Below, piece by piece: positions 49,695-59,649 of a stretch of DNA of 64,000 bases; the stretch's first letter is position 1; the number at the start of each line of letters is the position of its first letter. The DNA is from Hsuehochloa calcarea. Its lineage: Eukaryota > Streptophyta > Magnoliopsida > Poales > Poaceae. The notes under the pieces are model-generated. The model was not told the DNA's origin. It did no database searches and saw only the letters and a list, made by a program, of their open reading frames with translations. Location: assembly GCA_036346395.1 (NCBI GenBank), contig CM070594.1, positions 32,893,385-32,957,384 on the forward strand, read 5' to 3'. The position numbers were made by a program, and so were the translations under genes.

Positions 49695-50501
49695 TAGGGG
49701 TTCCACTGGGTATGGGCTACCCATATCCATACCCAACATTGCCAGTACCCGTTTGACTTCAGATTACCCATACCCAATGACAATCGGGTATATCCAATGT
49801 ATTTGGGCATACCCATGTGTATGGATAAGAGAGAGAGAGAGAGAGAGAGATTGACTAGCTCGACATCGACCACAATGGTAAGCGGTTCTACAGCAAGTAG
49901 TGACGCGGTGGCTTGGGAGTTGGGACAACGAGTGGCTGCACGTGGTGTCGCAGTCGCTCGGGCCGGGTGGCGAGCAGCCTCAAGCATGTGGCGGCGAGTA
50001 GCGGTAAAGCAGTGGCGGCATGGAGTGGGGGTGCGGTGGCCTGATGTGGCGACACGGTGGCTTGGAGTGGCGTCGCTGCGGCTTATGGAGGTGACATGCG
50101 GCTTGGAGCGGTGGTGTTGGGTAGCGGCGGTGAGTCCGTGGTCGCCCGGCGAGGAAGTTAGAGTACAGACGGGATTGGGAGGAGGGAGGAGGGAGGGGGA
50201 GGAAGATCAGACAACTGGGCACCGATGGTGAGACCGACCTTACCCTAGAGAGAGAGAGATGTGCAAACCGGTTGAGAGAGATGGTCACGGGGGACAGATG
50301 CGAGGAGAGAGATACTAGTTACTAATCAATTTTTTTTTTAACAAGCACTTTGTTTGAACGGTATGGGTAAAATACAGGGTAACCAGGTATTACCCTGTTT
50401 GTACCCGAACTCAATTGTGTGTTTTCCGTTTTATCCATACCTTACCCAACAGTGTGGGTAGGAGTTTAGATAAAAGTAATAGGTGCCCATTGGCACCCAT
50501 G
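49695..50501. mobile_element. Non-autonomous hAT-like element, 807 bp, 8-bp target duplication
   Basis: Left end TAGGGGTTCCACTGGGTA, right end reverse-complemented CATGGGTGCCAATGGGCA (13 of 18 alike). The 8-bp repeat ATTGCAAA flanks it exactly (49687-49694 and 50502-50509). Subterminal GGGTA/TACCC words recur on both sides (49,705-49,820 and 50,360-50,465). A (GA)n run lies at about 49,829-49,850. The inner open frame (49797-50231) has no transposase features. Confidence 0.8.
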
Positions 50502-50704
50502 ATTGCAAAGGCCCACTCTGAGTTCAACCTTTGAGACCGTGGCAGGTAGGTAGGCCAAAAATATGCAAGTTGCCTGAGATGGACGTGTCATTGATAACAA
50601 AACTATGTTTCTTCAATACACCATCCAGTGACTGGCACCACACTTGATGCCTCCTAGGTAATCATGCTGATTCTTCTCAACCAGGAAAGAGAAAAAAACA
50701 AAGT

Positions 50705-51193
50705 TAAGTGGTGTCCAAATTGGCAGCACAGCCCGGTACATCACGGCCCGTTACCGTCTTCGGGGCACCAACCAAAACACGGCACTATAGCCTCTCGTGC
50801 CGTGCTGTGCCGGGTGCAGTTGGCTTATCGGGTCGATGTCGACCCATTTAGTATTAAATTTGAACAAATATATAAAAATTTATGGAAAATATATACAATT
50901 TGAAAAAATTAAAATCATTTATATACTTATAAAATGAACTATATAAAATTTAAAAATAACAAAATAAAATGATATAAATAATTAAAAATGTAAATAAAAC
51001 TATATAAATATTAAAAAAAATGAACGACCATAACGGGTCATACCATGCCCGGGACGCGACTATACATGCCATGCTGGGCCGTGGTGGTGATCGAAGCACG
51101 ACACGGCGCATTGGGTGGTGTTGTGCCTGAACTGAGCTAACAGTATCGTGCCTCAGGCCGGCCCCGTAGGCGTAGCCCATTTGGTCACCTCTA
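50705..51193. mobile_element. Second hAT-like MITE, 489 bp
   Basis: Left end TAAGTGGTGTCCAAATTGGC, right end reverse-complemented TAGAGGTGACCAAATGGGC. Words like GGCACGATAC, CCGTGCTGTGCCGGG and GGGCCGTGG near the ends alternate with an AT-rich centre (50,850-51,020). No clear target duplication (AACAAAGT versus GAAAAGAA), so the borders may be off by a few bases. Confidence 0.6.
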
Positions 51194-51891
51194 GAAAAGA
51201 ATATCTATTTTGCAATGGCGTGTCAAGTCGTACAGTTGCTAATTTTCTCGAACGTAGACAATGGGAATAGGTAAAACCAAAATGAAAGATTGAATTTTTA
51301 TGGCTTAAGAAAACTGTAAAAAAAAACCAACATCGGATACATCAGGAATAGCATAGTGCTCTTAGAAAAGAGAAGTTTTTTTTAACAAAGATACTATTCA
51401 AGAAGCGCATAAATCATCTCATGCAATGAAGCAACAAGAGTTGATAGCCATTCGTTCACACTGGCAATGTCAAATGTGTTCTTGTTAGAGATTGCTTGCT
51501 CTCGTACCATGGGTTACACAAGATGAACAGTATAATGCTACTAGAAAAAGACAACTTTTCAAGAACAAAGATACTATGATGCACATAGGACATGCTGGGC
51601 ATGAGTTGACAAGGATTGAGAGCCATCCGTTGCAACGGACAAATGCCAAATGTTTAGTTGTCCTCACCTGAAGACTTCATAATACTGTCAAAGATACGTA
51701 TGCTCAACCTTTTCTGGCTTGCATGTCAGTTATCACCACATATTATGCAAAACAACTTTGTGTGCCAGCGGTTTTACAAAAAAGATAGAACACAAGCGTT
51801 GCCTATTGATCTCACTACAAATATGCTACATCCTCCCCCTTACTGATCACATCACATCGTAGTCCAAGCACAAAGCACCCTTGTGCTTACA
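51194..51891. other. PLATZ upstream region with an old ~180-bp duplication
   Basis: 51,330-51,480 and 51,507-51,660 share diverged wording in the same order (ACAAAGATACTAT, GAGTTGA, AGCCATTCGTT versus AGCCATCCGTTG, AATGTCAAATGT versus AATGCCAAATGT). No coding frame is supported. The 3' part is the promoter/5' leader region of the PLATZ gene; no clear TATA box was identified. Confidence 0.5.
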
Positions 51892-52983
51892 ATGAAAGCG
51901 GAGTCGGTGCCTCCATGGCTAGATCTGTTGCTGGTAACACAGTTTTTTACAACTTGCACTAGCCATCTCCTGTCCACTCGCAATGAGTGTAACCTATTTT
52001 GCGTTGAGTGTCAAGAACCACCGGCGGCTTTGTGCTGTTTTTGCCGTTCATGTCATCACTCCTCCCATCGTGTAATCCAGGTATGAATTGTATAGGTATA
52101 CTATTTGGTAACAGGGAGCTATATATATATATATAGAAGAGTATTTATCATCATTTTACATACTAAAGTTTACCAAAAATGTGTGTTACGTTTAATCGTA
52201 CACAAATATATGTATTGTCACAATTTGTGGGTATTCATGGGTAAGCACACATATGTTATCTTTCATCAAGAGTGGATACCACCGCAATGTAATGTGATCT
52301 ACACGAATTGTGTACTTGGATTTTTCAGGTAAGGCGGTCATCATACCACAATGTGGTGAGGGTTTCTGAGTTGGAGGACATCCTTGATATTAGCGATGTG
52401 CAACCTTATGTGATCAATAGTGCAAGTGTTGTATTTTTGAATGAGAGGCGACCACTGCGTGGTTGTGCTGTTGCCGTGGCATCATCTTCATCCTATAACT
52501 GTGAAATTTGTAGCCATGTTCTTCTTGATGCCTTTCGCTTCTGCTCTCTCGGTTGCAACGTAAGTTACAAACCTATATGTAGGTGTTTGGAATGCTACTG
52601 AATTATTTTAATGTAACATGTAGTTAAATATTTGCACAAGCAAATTCTTAAAGGCCCATACTTAGATTGATTTTTTTTTAAAAAAAAAATCAATCTATCA
52701 CAACAGATGCATATTTCACCTCCATCTTTTGTTTCATCTCGCATATTTTGACCTCAGAACTTGTCTACAGCTTAAAGGCATTAAAAAGGATACCGAGACA
52801 ACACTTATGGCTGGAAATAGTCTTGACTACAGTGGAAACAACGGTGAGACTGGTGGTACTAATGGAAGTGAGAGAGAGGATTGTAGTGATCCTGACTACT
52901 CCAAGGAAAGACCATCATCAACAAAGGGGAGGGTTGCTCGTCACCGACGAAAGGGAATTCCTCTACGTGCACCGTTTTTTTGA
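51892..52983 (+). CDS. PLATZ zinc-binding transcription factor, three exons, 210 aa
   Basis: PLATZ proteins are plant-specific zinc-dependent nuclear DNA-binding regulators. Exons: 51892-52080 (63 codons), 52329-52559 (77), 52771-52983 (70 plus TGA). All introns are GT-AG and in phase 0 (CAG/GTATGA...TTTCAG; AAC/GTAAGT...CTACAG). MKAESVPPWLDLLL is followed by the first zinc motif: C22-x2-H25, C33, C37, C40, C48/C49, C51, C54, H55, H56, H59. Then come RRSSYHNVVRV, LDISDVQPYVINSA and VVFLNER. The second motif is C121-x2-C124-x10-C135-x3-C139. The tail ends KGIPLRAPF, as in family members. Length is normal for the family. ATG at 51892 is chosen because it opens the conserved N-terminus. All splice sites and ligands are intact, so it is probably functional. 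Confidence 0.93.
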
Positions 52984-53072
52984 GAGAAGCTCATCATATG
53001 AAGACTTGTTATGCATTCGAGCAAATGTATTAAGGAAATCTCTTTTTATGAGCGATCAAATATATGGTGTTG

Positions 53073-53086
53073 AATAAATCAATAAA
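53073..53086 (+). terminator. Poly(A) signals of the PLATZ gene
   Basis: Two AATAAA words (53073-53078 and 53081-53086) lie about 90 nt after the stop codon. Confidence 0.5.
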
Positions 53087-53804
53087 CGGACCCCATTCTC
53101 TGTAGGGGTGTTTTGTCATTATCGTGCAAACCTTGATATTGAAAACAAGTTTGTATGAGTTTTATGTTTTGTCACCAGGGGCTATTGCTGCGAGAATATC
53201 ACGTGGAAAGCATAATTTGGGTAGTGCACCAAAGTATAAAGCTTGTATAATGTTAAAGTATATAGTACCAAGCTCTGCTAATTGCTGTGCTATAGTGCTC
53301 ATGACAAGATAAATTTGAACAGATAAAAATTAAATGGGTAATTTGAATACTTAACCCGAGAACTCCCCTTTGTTGGACGAAACGAGAACTTCTACAGGTC
53401 TATTAGACAATAGAATAAGCTAAACCGCTCACCAGCAGACCCAGACTGCGTATAAATCATAGAGCTTGGTCAAGCCAAAACATAGAGGGTCTCTCGTTCA
53501 AAACTAAGATGCATTTTCTGTAAAATACAAGGGATACGTACATAAATATCATATTTTTCTTGGTGTTCGTGCTACCATAATCCTAAATACACTAGACCTT
53601 CTCACATTAGTGGTGATGATAAAAACTCTGTAAACATAAGAAACTGACCGGCAACAGTTTTTTGGCTTCTCTGATAAGGACACTAATGATACTAAAATTG
53701 GTAGCATGTACAAGAGGTATAGCGTAATGTCGTTTCCCATCACTAGCTCCATGCCAGACATTAATTTATAACATGTTGGACAACTTCTACATGTGAATGC
53801 ATTG
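53087..53804. other. Intergenic, no gene seen
   Basis: No frame, terminal repeat or RNA gene could be supported between the PLATZ poly(A) signals and the SIRE-type LTR. Confidence 0.5.
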
Positions 53805-54348
53805 TGAATGACCATGTGAGAAGGTCTAGTGTCATTAGTGATGAACAATTGGCAATGATTGTCGAGTTGGAATCTTGGTTGATGTTGAGAAGAGTTGGTT
53901 TTGAAGTTCTTATGTTCTTGTTTAGTTCGACCGTCCAATTGTGTTGGACTATATGGATCGGACTATCTTCCAGAGAGGACGTAAATGATTCTAAGGCTAG
54001 TCGGACTGTCCAAACGGATTGGACCATTTGGTTCGGACTATTTTCCAGATTGTGTGTAAGTTGGAGCTAAGTCTAGTTGGACTGTCTAATGTTGGCCTGG
54101 ATAGTCCAATCAACTAGTTCGTGATCTTAAGTGGGTTTTTGTGTACCTCATTTGTAGGTTGTGTCTTGGGTCATTGCATATGGGTTGCATCATGCATGTT
54201 ATGACAAATATGGGTCAAGTTACGAAGAATTTGTGCCTAGACATAGTTTCTTGGTCTTTGGATGCGCAGGTGACTTGGAGTCAACTATGGTCAATAGTGT
54301 AGTGGACTAGGAATTGGTTGGGAGAACCAAGGTCTAGTCTGGTTATGG
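53805..54348 (+). mobile_element. SIRE-type copia LTR piece, truncated
   Basis: TGAATGACCATGTGAGAAGG at 53805 aligns with TGAGAGACCATGTGAGAGG at 24836. A run of near-palindromic words follows (TCGGACTGTCCAA, TTGGACCATTTGG, TTGGACTGTC; 53,930-54,110), then a conserved stretch CAAATATGGGTCAAGTTACG (about 54,208). It is cut at 54348 by the next LTR. Confidence 0.65.
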
Positions 54349-55303
54349 TGATAACATCCGAAATTTTGAGTTCATCTGAAGCATTTAAAAATAAAAATAA
54401 CCATTTGAATTTTCTTGTTTAAGTTCAAGCTTAATTTGAATTTTTAGAAATAAAAATGATATATAATGTGATTAATTTGAACTTCAATTAAATTAAAAGT
54501 TATTTTATTTGAGTTCCTTGAGTTCTAGAGTATTTTATGGAATTTTGTAGGAATTTTTGGAGTTTGCTATTTCCCTCAGCTCAGTTTGCTTTAATTCAAT
54601 TTCGGAAATTCAGAAGTTCTTTTTTCTGGACTTTCCTTCGGGATGAATTCTTTATCTTTCGGGCTGTCCCTTTTCCTTTCGGCCTGGTTATTTTTCTTTG
54701 CCACCAGCCCATTGCTGCCTTTCCTTTCAGCGCGCCATGTTGGCATCATCTTCTTCCCTGCCCCGATCTCTTCCTCGTGTCCGAGTCCAACACGAGCCAC
54801 GCCGCCGTCTTTCTTGCAAACTCCGCCATCCCATGCCAATAAAAGAGCTCCACTTGCGTCATATCCTCCACCCTATTCACCTCTTTGAAAACCCTAAGTC
54901 GCTGCCATTGGATCCATCGTTGTTTTGTCAGAATTTCACCAAAACACCGCCGGCCGCCGAAAGCCTTTGCCGACGCATTGCTTCGTCGTTGTTGCCTCTG
55001 TCTGCGCCGTCTCCATCGTGGGACGCGGCTCGCCTCGTTCTATATGGTGCCACCACATTGTCCCCAGAGCATCATCGACTCGTCATCACCTTTTTCTTCG
55101 CCAAAGCTGGCCGAGTCGCTGCCATTTGATCTACTCGCTGCTGAGCTCTTCTCGCCTTCCCGTGTGCATCACGCCACGTTCCTGTGTGTAGTCCTCTAAT
55201 CCCCACTTTTCTCGTCGTCGTTCTGCCACCGTGCTATGGCACCGTAGCCACCTTTCTTCTCAATTCCGGCCATCGTCACACCGCCGCTCTAGCCATCCTT
55301 TGG
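54349..55303 (+). mobile_element. Tekay-like gypsy LTR piece, 3'-truncated
   Basis: It starts TGATAACATCCGAAATTTTG, has an AT-rich first part, then a GC-rich leader-like part from about 54,700 with a weak TATA-like CCAATAAAAGAGC at 54,837. This is the same plan as the array LTRs. The right side is cut by the Tat-type element at 55304. Open frames in 54.5-55.2 kb overlap in several frames and lack family features. Confidence 0.5.
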
Positions 55304-55484
55304 TGTCGAACCCGGGAGTGAAGGATATCAGATTCTCTTTGTCTCATACACTAGTCTAGGAACAGTTAGTGTACACAGTCAAACAAAAGATTATAGTACA
55401 ACCATAATACACAATTTTATTCATAATAATTCAAGTTTATTACAAAAGGCATCCCGGCCTGCCGGGAACCAAGGGCCCGTCACG

Positions 55485-56568
55485 TTACACAGGCACCGCG
55501 TCGACGGGCCCTGCAACATCCAGCTCCCCTGGCACGCGGCTTTTCTTCCATTTCCCCTCATCAGGATTAGGGCGCTCGGCCAAACGGGAGGCCGTATTTC
55601 AAGTCCGGTTGAGACGAGGCTCGCGAATCATAAGTCCTCGTTTCGAGTGCTCCTCCCCAGTGTAGGGCCCCAAAGTTGCTCCGCGGCTCGGGGAGCCTTG
55701 TCGATAGGTAGCACCGCCCATCGCCCTAAAGTATAAGTTCAGTAAATTGACGATAAAGAGATTTCAAATACGAAAGCAGTACATACCATCCTCCCGGCAG
55801 GGTAAATCAAATGAAGGAACACCGCTCCTCACGGTTCCAAGCTTCACGTCCCATCCGCGCGCAAGCGGCTATAGCCGAAGCGCGCAAAATTCCTCCACAA
55901 GATCCCGAGTGGAGAGCCTTTGCGTAACGCTTAGCAAAAGCTGCAGCAGCTCTTCCTCGTGAGAGGTCAACGGAATCTCCGGCGAGGGGACAAGTTGAAT
56001 AGGACCACCGAGGATTGAAGACCATCGACCGACGAAGACTTATATAGAACCATCTTTGAGTCCAGTCTGTTTCCCTTCTATTGCGGGATGCGGGCGCGGG
56101 TAGGTACCGAAGGCAGCGCGTCTTCGGTTGAAAGTTTACACTCCTGAAGTTGAGCGTTTCTCCCGTATCCTTCTTCTTCTTCGTTTGGCAGCACCCATCG
56201 TGAAGATACACGAATAAACGACCTTCTTTGATCGCTCCAACCGATCGCATAGCCCACTCAAAGACGCCCAGCTTCACAATGGAATTAGGCGTTAGCTACG
56301 TAAGCTCCACCTGGTACAGCCGAAGTGCGCAAGACACCAGCTCAACGCAAGGGAGCCAAGGCCCACGTCGAAGAAGGCAACAAAAATGACTGCCTCGTCT
56401 TCTCCCGAGGCTCCGGCACCACCTCCGAACCGAGTGCTCGTACTAGAGACAAGTCAGCAATCTTGACTTCATCTACAAGTGACTGCAGAATCGTCGGAGT
56501 AACAACTGATCAGCCCACTCGTTTGTTAGAACCGAAGAGGGTCCGCCATCTCACGAACGCTTCGTCAT
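55485..56568 (-). pseudogene. Antisense accessory ORF of the Tat-type element (broken)
   Basis: Minus strand: a TATA box (56658-56666) and leader; ATGs at 56568 and 56549 run into early stops, so the true start is unclear. The best piece, 56277-55807, reads KLGVFEWAMRSVGAIKEGRL, FVYLHDGCCQTKKKK, LPAPASRNRRETDWTQRWFY. This resembles the 'putative gypsy type transposon' family (Transposase_28). The C-terminus in another frame ends ELDVAGPVDAVPV before TAA at 55485-55487, followed by AATAAA-rich 3' sequence to 55304. Confidence 0.5.
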
Positions 56569-56657
56569 CACAACAACCACGGCGAGAGAAGGGAACAAAA
56601 GACGGGATTGGAAAACAATCAGGTGCAGGGTAGCGAAAAGGGGGATGGCGCATCCCT

Positions 56658-56666
56658 TATTTATAG
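56658..56666 (-). promoter_or_regulatory. TATA box of the antisense ORF
   Basis: Minus-strand GGCTATAAATAAGGGATG, about 90 bp upstream of the first ATG of the antisense ORF. Confidence 0.45.
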
Positions 56667-56984
56667 CCAACCGGCCACAAAAAACCAAACGACACGAAAA
56701 ACGAAGAGACGCGAACCAATTGCAAGCCGACACGTGTACCGTACTCACCTCAACACGAACAGCTGCAACCCTAAAGGGCACACCAATAACACCATTTTTT
56801 GTAAAGCGTAACCGCGCACACGACGAGCAACAACGCTTCGCCAGGCTGAAGGGGACGGTGTGCTTGGACCCTTCGGAAGAGTGGTGCGGTTTCAGCCTTG
56901 ACGAAGCACGACCTCGACCGCGAGGGGCTTGTCGTAGGGGCGGCCCCACCAACCCCAACGGCCAGGAAAAGCCACCTCCGGAGG

Positions 56985-57450
56985 AGATCCGAAGCATCCC
57001 CGAAGGGTCCTCAGCCCCTCACGAAGCATGGAGCAGCAGGCCCTCCAGGCCCCCTCCGGAGAAGAGACGAAGCACCCCCGGAAGGTCCTCGGCGCCTCGC
57101 GAAGCCCAGAGCAGCAGGCCCTCCGAGCCACCTTTGGAGAAGAGCCGAAGCACCCCCGGAGGGTCCTCGACGTCTCGTGAAGCCAGGAGCAGCAGGCCCT
57201 CCGAGCCACTTCCGGAGAAGAGTCGAAGCACCCCTGGAGGGTTCTCGGTACTTCACGAAGCCCAAAGCAGCAGGCCCTCCAGGCCACCTCCAGAGAAGAT
57301 CCAAAGCATCCTTGGAGGGTCCTTGGCGCCTCGCGAAGCTCGGAGTAGCAGGCCGTCTGGGCCACCTCCGGAGAAGATCCGAAGCACCCCGAGGCTCCTC
57401 GGCGCCTCACGAAGCCCGAAACCCTTCGAGCCACCTCCGGAGAACACCCG
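56985..57450. repeat. 78-bp minisatellite in the Tat-type LTR, about six units
   Basis: The word CAGCAGGCCCTCC recurs every 78 bp (for example CAGGCC at 57115 and 57193), with decay toward both ends. Since 78 is a multiple of 3, both strands stay open and give long artefact frames rich in Ser, Arg, Pro and Glu. Confidence 0.85.
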
Positions 57451-57628
57451 AAGGGCCCCCTACACTGGAGCGCTTCTGGCACGGGTAGACCTGGTGCACC
57501 AGCCAGGTGAACCAAGTGCAGGAAGACCTACCGTGGGCCAAGACCTAGCTGTAGGGGAAGGAAAGGTCCCTGCAGCCCCTACGCATATAGTATTCCTGTA
57601 GGGGTTGGATAGTAATGTAACGTAGGGC

Positions 57629-57636
57629 TATAAATA
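57629..57636 (+). promoter_or_regulatory. TATA box of the Tat-type LTR
   Basis: GGGCTATAAATAGGGAGTC, downstream of the minisatellite and about 170 bp before the LTR end. Confidence 0.6.
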
Positions 57637-57801
57637 GGGAGTCACCCCCCAATGTAAGAGGTGCATTTTTTCAGTGATTAAAGAAAAACAATCAGTATCT
57701 GTTCACTGGCTACTGATCCCCTTTCCCAGGATCCTTCGGCTCCTCCGAGAGTGACGGAGGTCCCCTTTTCTCTTACTCTCTAGTTTTTGCTTGCTACGAC
57801 A

Positions 57802-58085
57802 GGAACATATCTAGTGCTAATGGGTAATTGCGTGCTAAGGTGCTAATGACAATCTTGACCGTTGGATCTGAATTGAACAACCAAGATTAATAGGGCTCCC
57901 ACCTCCAAACCATTTAATCACCATGCATACTCCCACCTCTAATGCACCTTTATTAATGCGTCTACATTAAACACCCTGCATGCTCCCACCACCAATGCTC
58001 TGCATTAAACACCATGCATGATCAATGGTCAAGATTGCAATTAGCACCTTAGCACTCAATTACCCATTAGCACTAGATGTGTTCC
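57802..58085. mobile_element. MITE with long inverted repeats, 284 bp
   Basis: Left GGAACATATCTAGTGCTAAT is mirrored on the right (reverse complement GGAACACATCTAGTGCTAAT). The inverted match continues through GGGTAATTG, GTGCTAAGGTGCTAAT and CAATCTTGACC. No coding. A target duplication was not found; its left end is flush with the end of the Tat-type LTR, so one of the two may be truncated. Confidence 0.75.
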
Positions 58086-59215
58086 CTTACTTGTTTACTA
58101 GATGTTGAAAATTTTGCTGCCATTTGATAGTGATTAGAAGTAGAATGATTTGTTAGGCTTGTTTAGTAATCTCCTAGACTTAGTGTTGAGCTGGGGTGTT
58201 ACAGTTAGGTCCAAAGAATTGACGTTCTCCCACTTGATCCCAAAGGAGAGGAGTTCTACACTTCCTGCCGTATAATGTTTCAAATGGAGACATCTGCAAA
58301 CTGGCTTGATAGTTGTTGTAAGAGAATTCTGCGTAGGGCATGTTCTGATTCCAACTTTTTCTATAATTTATAGGGCAAGTTCGAAGCATGTCTTCTAGTA
58401 TCTGATTTACATGTTATGTCTGGCCATCTATTTTGGGATGGTATGCGTTGTACTGAAATTAAGTCTAGTCCTCAATGCTTCATGTAGGCTCTTCCAAAAT
58501 CTTGACATGAACTGTGAACCTCTGTCGGACACTATCTTTTTGGGTACTCCATGCAGGTAAACAATCCTGGTCATGTACAACTCTGCTAGCTTGTTGCTTC
58601 CATACTTGGTCTTAATCGGAATAAAATATGCTACCTTAGTCAATCGGTTTATTACCACCCAGATAGAGTCATATCCTGATTGGGTCCTAGGAAGTCCGGT
58701 GGTGAAGTCCATATCAATCTCTTCTCACTTCCATTTGGGAATTGACAAAGGCTATAACAAACCAGCGGGTCTTTGATGTTTTGCCTTAACTCATTGGCAT
58801 ACATCACAGCGTGCGACAAACTAAGTAATTTCTCACTTCTTACTAACCCACCAATATATTTTTAGATCCTAGTACATCTTGGTACTTCTAGGATGAATAG
58901 AGTAAGGCTTCCTTCAGAATCAACTGTTTTGTTTTCAGATGATCGGGTACACAGATGCGGTCTCCAAACCATACTGTACCTTACTCATCCTCAGAAAATC
59001 CTTGGGTTTTGCCTATTCTCATGTTCTTCTTGATTTCTTTAATATCTTTATCTTCTTTTTGCTTTTCGCTGATTTGATTCTGAATGGTTGGTTGAACTAC
59101 TTCCAAAGCATTTACATACTGACTGATAATCTCCAAATTCAAATGCTTCAATCCCTCATACTACTTTGGCTAATTCTATGCTTTGAGCATATTATCCTAC
59201 TTATTTGACTTGTGA
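58086..59215 (-). mobile_element. Gypsy fragment, minus strand: LTR start fused to integrase
   Basis: On the minus strand, integrase sequence (59215 to 58204) passes directly into an LTR start TGTAACACCCCAGC at 58203, and the LTR is cut by the MITE after about 118 bp. The C-terminal integrase part, chromodomain and PPT are missing, so an internal deletion removed them. Confidence 0.7.
58204..59215 (-). pseudogene. Gypsy integrase remnant
   Basis: Minus-strand pieces read DKDIKEIKKNMRIGKTQGF and TVWFGDRICVPD (about 59,040-58,940), DFTTGLPRTQSGYDSIWVVI and SDRGSQFMSRFWKSLHEALR (58712-58428), and RKSWNQNMPYAEFSYNNYQA and MSPFETLYGRKCRTPLLWDQ (58389-58180). All correspond to integrase of the array element, so it is a diverged relative of the same lineage. 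Frames change between pieces. Confidence 0.85.
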
Positions 59216-59649
59216 AATTTACATGCTAATCTCATTAGTTGTATGTTATTTCTGTCATTTAAATGCTGCTAGAAATATACTTCTATTTTAATTATTGTTG
59301 TTGGAATTATTTCTAAATATTTATTAAAACCGCTAATTTTACAACAGAACCAACTCCAACAACGTTAACAACAATTTGAAGCCGAAGTCGTTTTGCGTGA
59401 CAAATCCTAATCCATGCATGTGTACATCACACACAGTTCAACCTGAAAAGAGTTGGTCAGAGCAAGAAAAAAAATATATACCTTGCTCTAAAAACTAGAG
59501 GACCGGGCGACTGCTCAACCAATAGCCACTAAAAACGGCAAAGGCAAGACCAACATGCCTTGAACGTAGCAAACGGGTCTCCTCTCCGGAGCAGCATATC
59601 TTTTGAAACATCTCTACAGCGGTGAGGAGAAGCAGTACGTAAGACGGAA
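59216..59649 (+). promoter_or_regulatory. Putative promoter and leader of the polygalacturonase gene
   Basis: A TATATA word lies at 59475-59480 in AAAATATATACC, about 170 bp before the ATG, followed by a leader ending AAGACGGAAATGG. Known pollen-specific elements were not searched for. Confidence 0.35.

Larger units (their letters stand above)
55304..57801 (+). mobile_element. 3' end of a Tat-type gypsy element (antisense ORF plus 3' LTR)
   Basis: The segment ends CTACGACA at 57801. A plus-strand promoter and leader stand near the end (TATAAATAGGGAGTCACC at 57,629, then GATTAAAGAAAAACAATCAG), which is the order of U3-R-U5 in a plus-strand LTR beginning near 56,850 (TGAAGGGGACGG). To its left lies a minus-strand ORF with its own TATA box. 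Antisense ORFs between pol and the 3' LTR are known from Tat-lineage elements such as RIRE2 and Grande. Gag and pol are absent. Class assignment is inference. Confidence 0.5.

Noticed and set aside
49797..50231. 144-codon frame inside the hAT-like element
   Set aside because: It starts in a (GA)n run and has no transposase motif; the element is bounded by clear ends and is too short to be autonomous.
54537..55199. Several overlapping frames of 80-140 codons
   Set aside because: They overlap in all three frames of one GC-rich LTR leader and share no features with known families.
55300..55320. TGGTGTCGAACCCGGG as a tRNA B-box or a PBS
   Set aside because: The GGTTCGA-like word is present on the minus strand, but no tRNA cloverleaf can be built around it, and the spacing after TGG does not fit a tRNA 3' end.
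56645..57601. Longest open frame of the window (318 codons, plus strand)
   Set aside because: It runs over the 78-bp minisatellite and LTR promoter. Its composition follows the repeat unit, and equally long frames exist in the other frames and strand.
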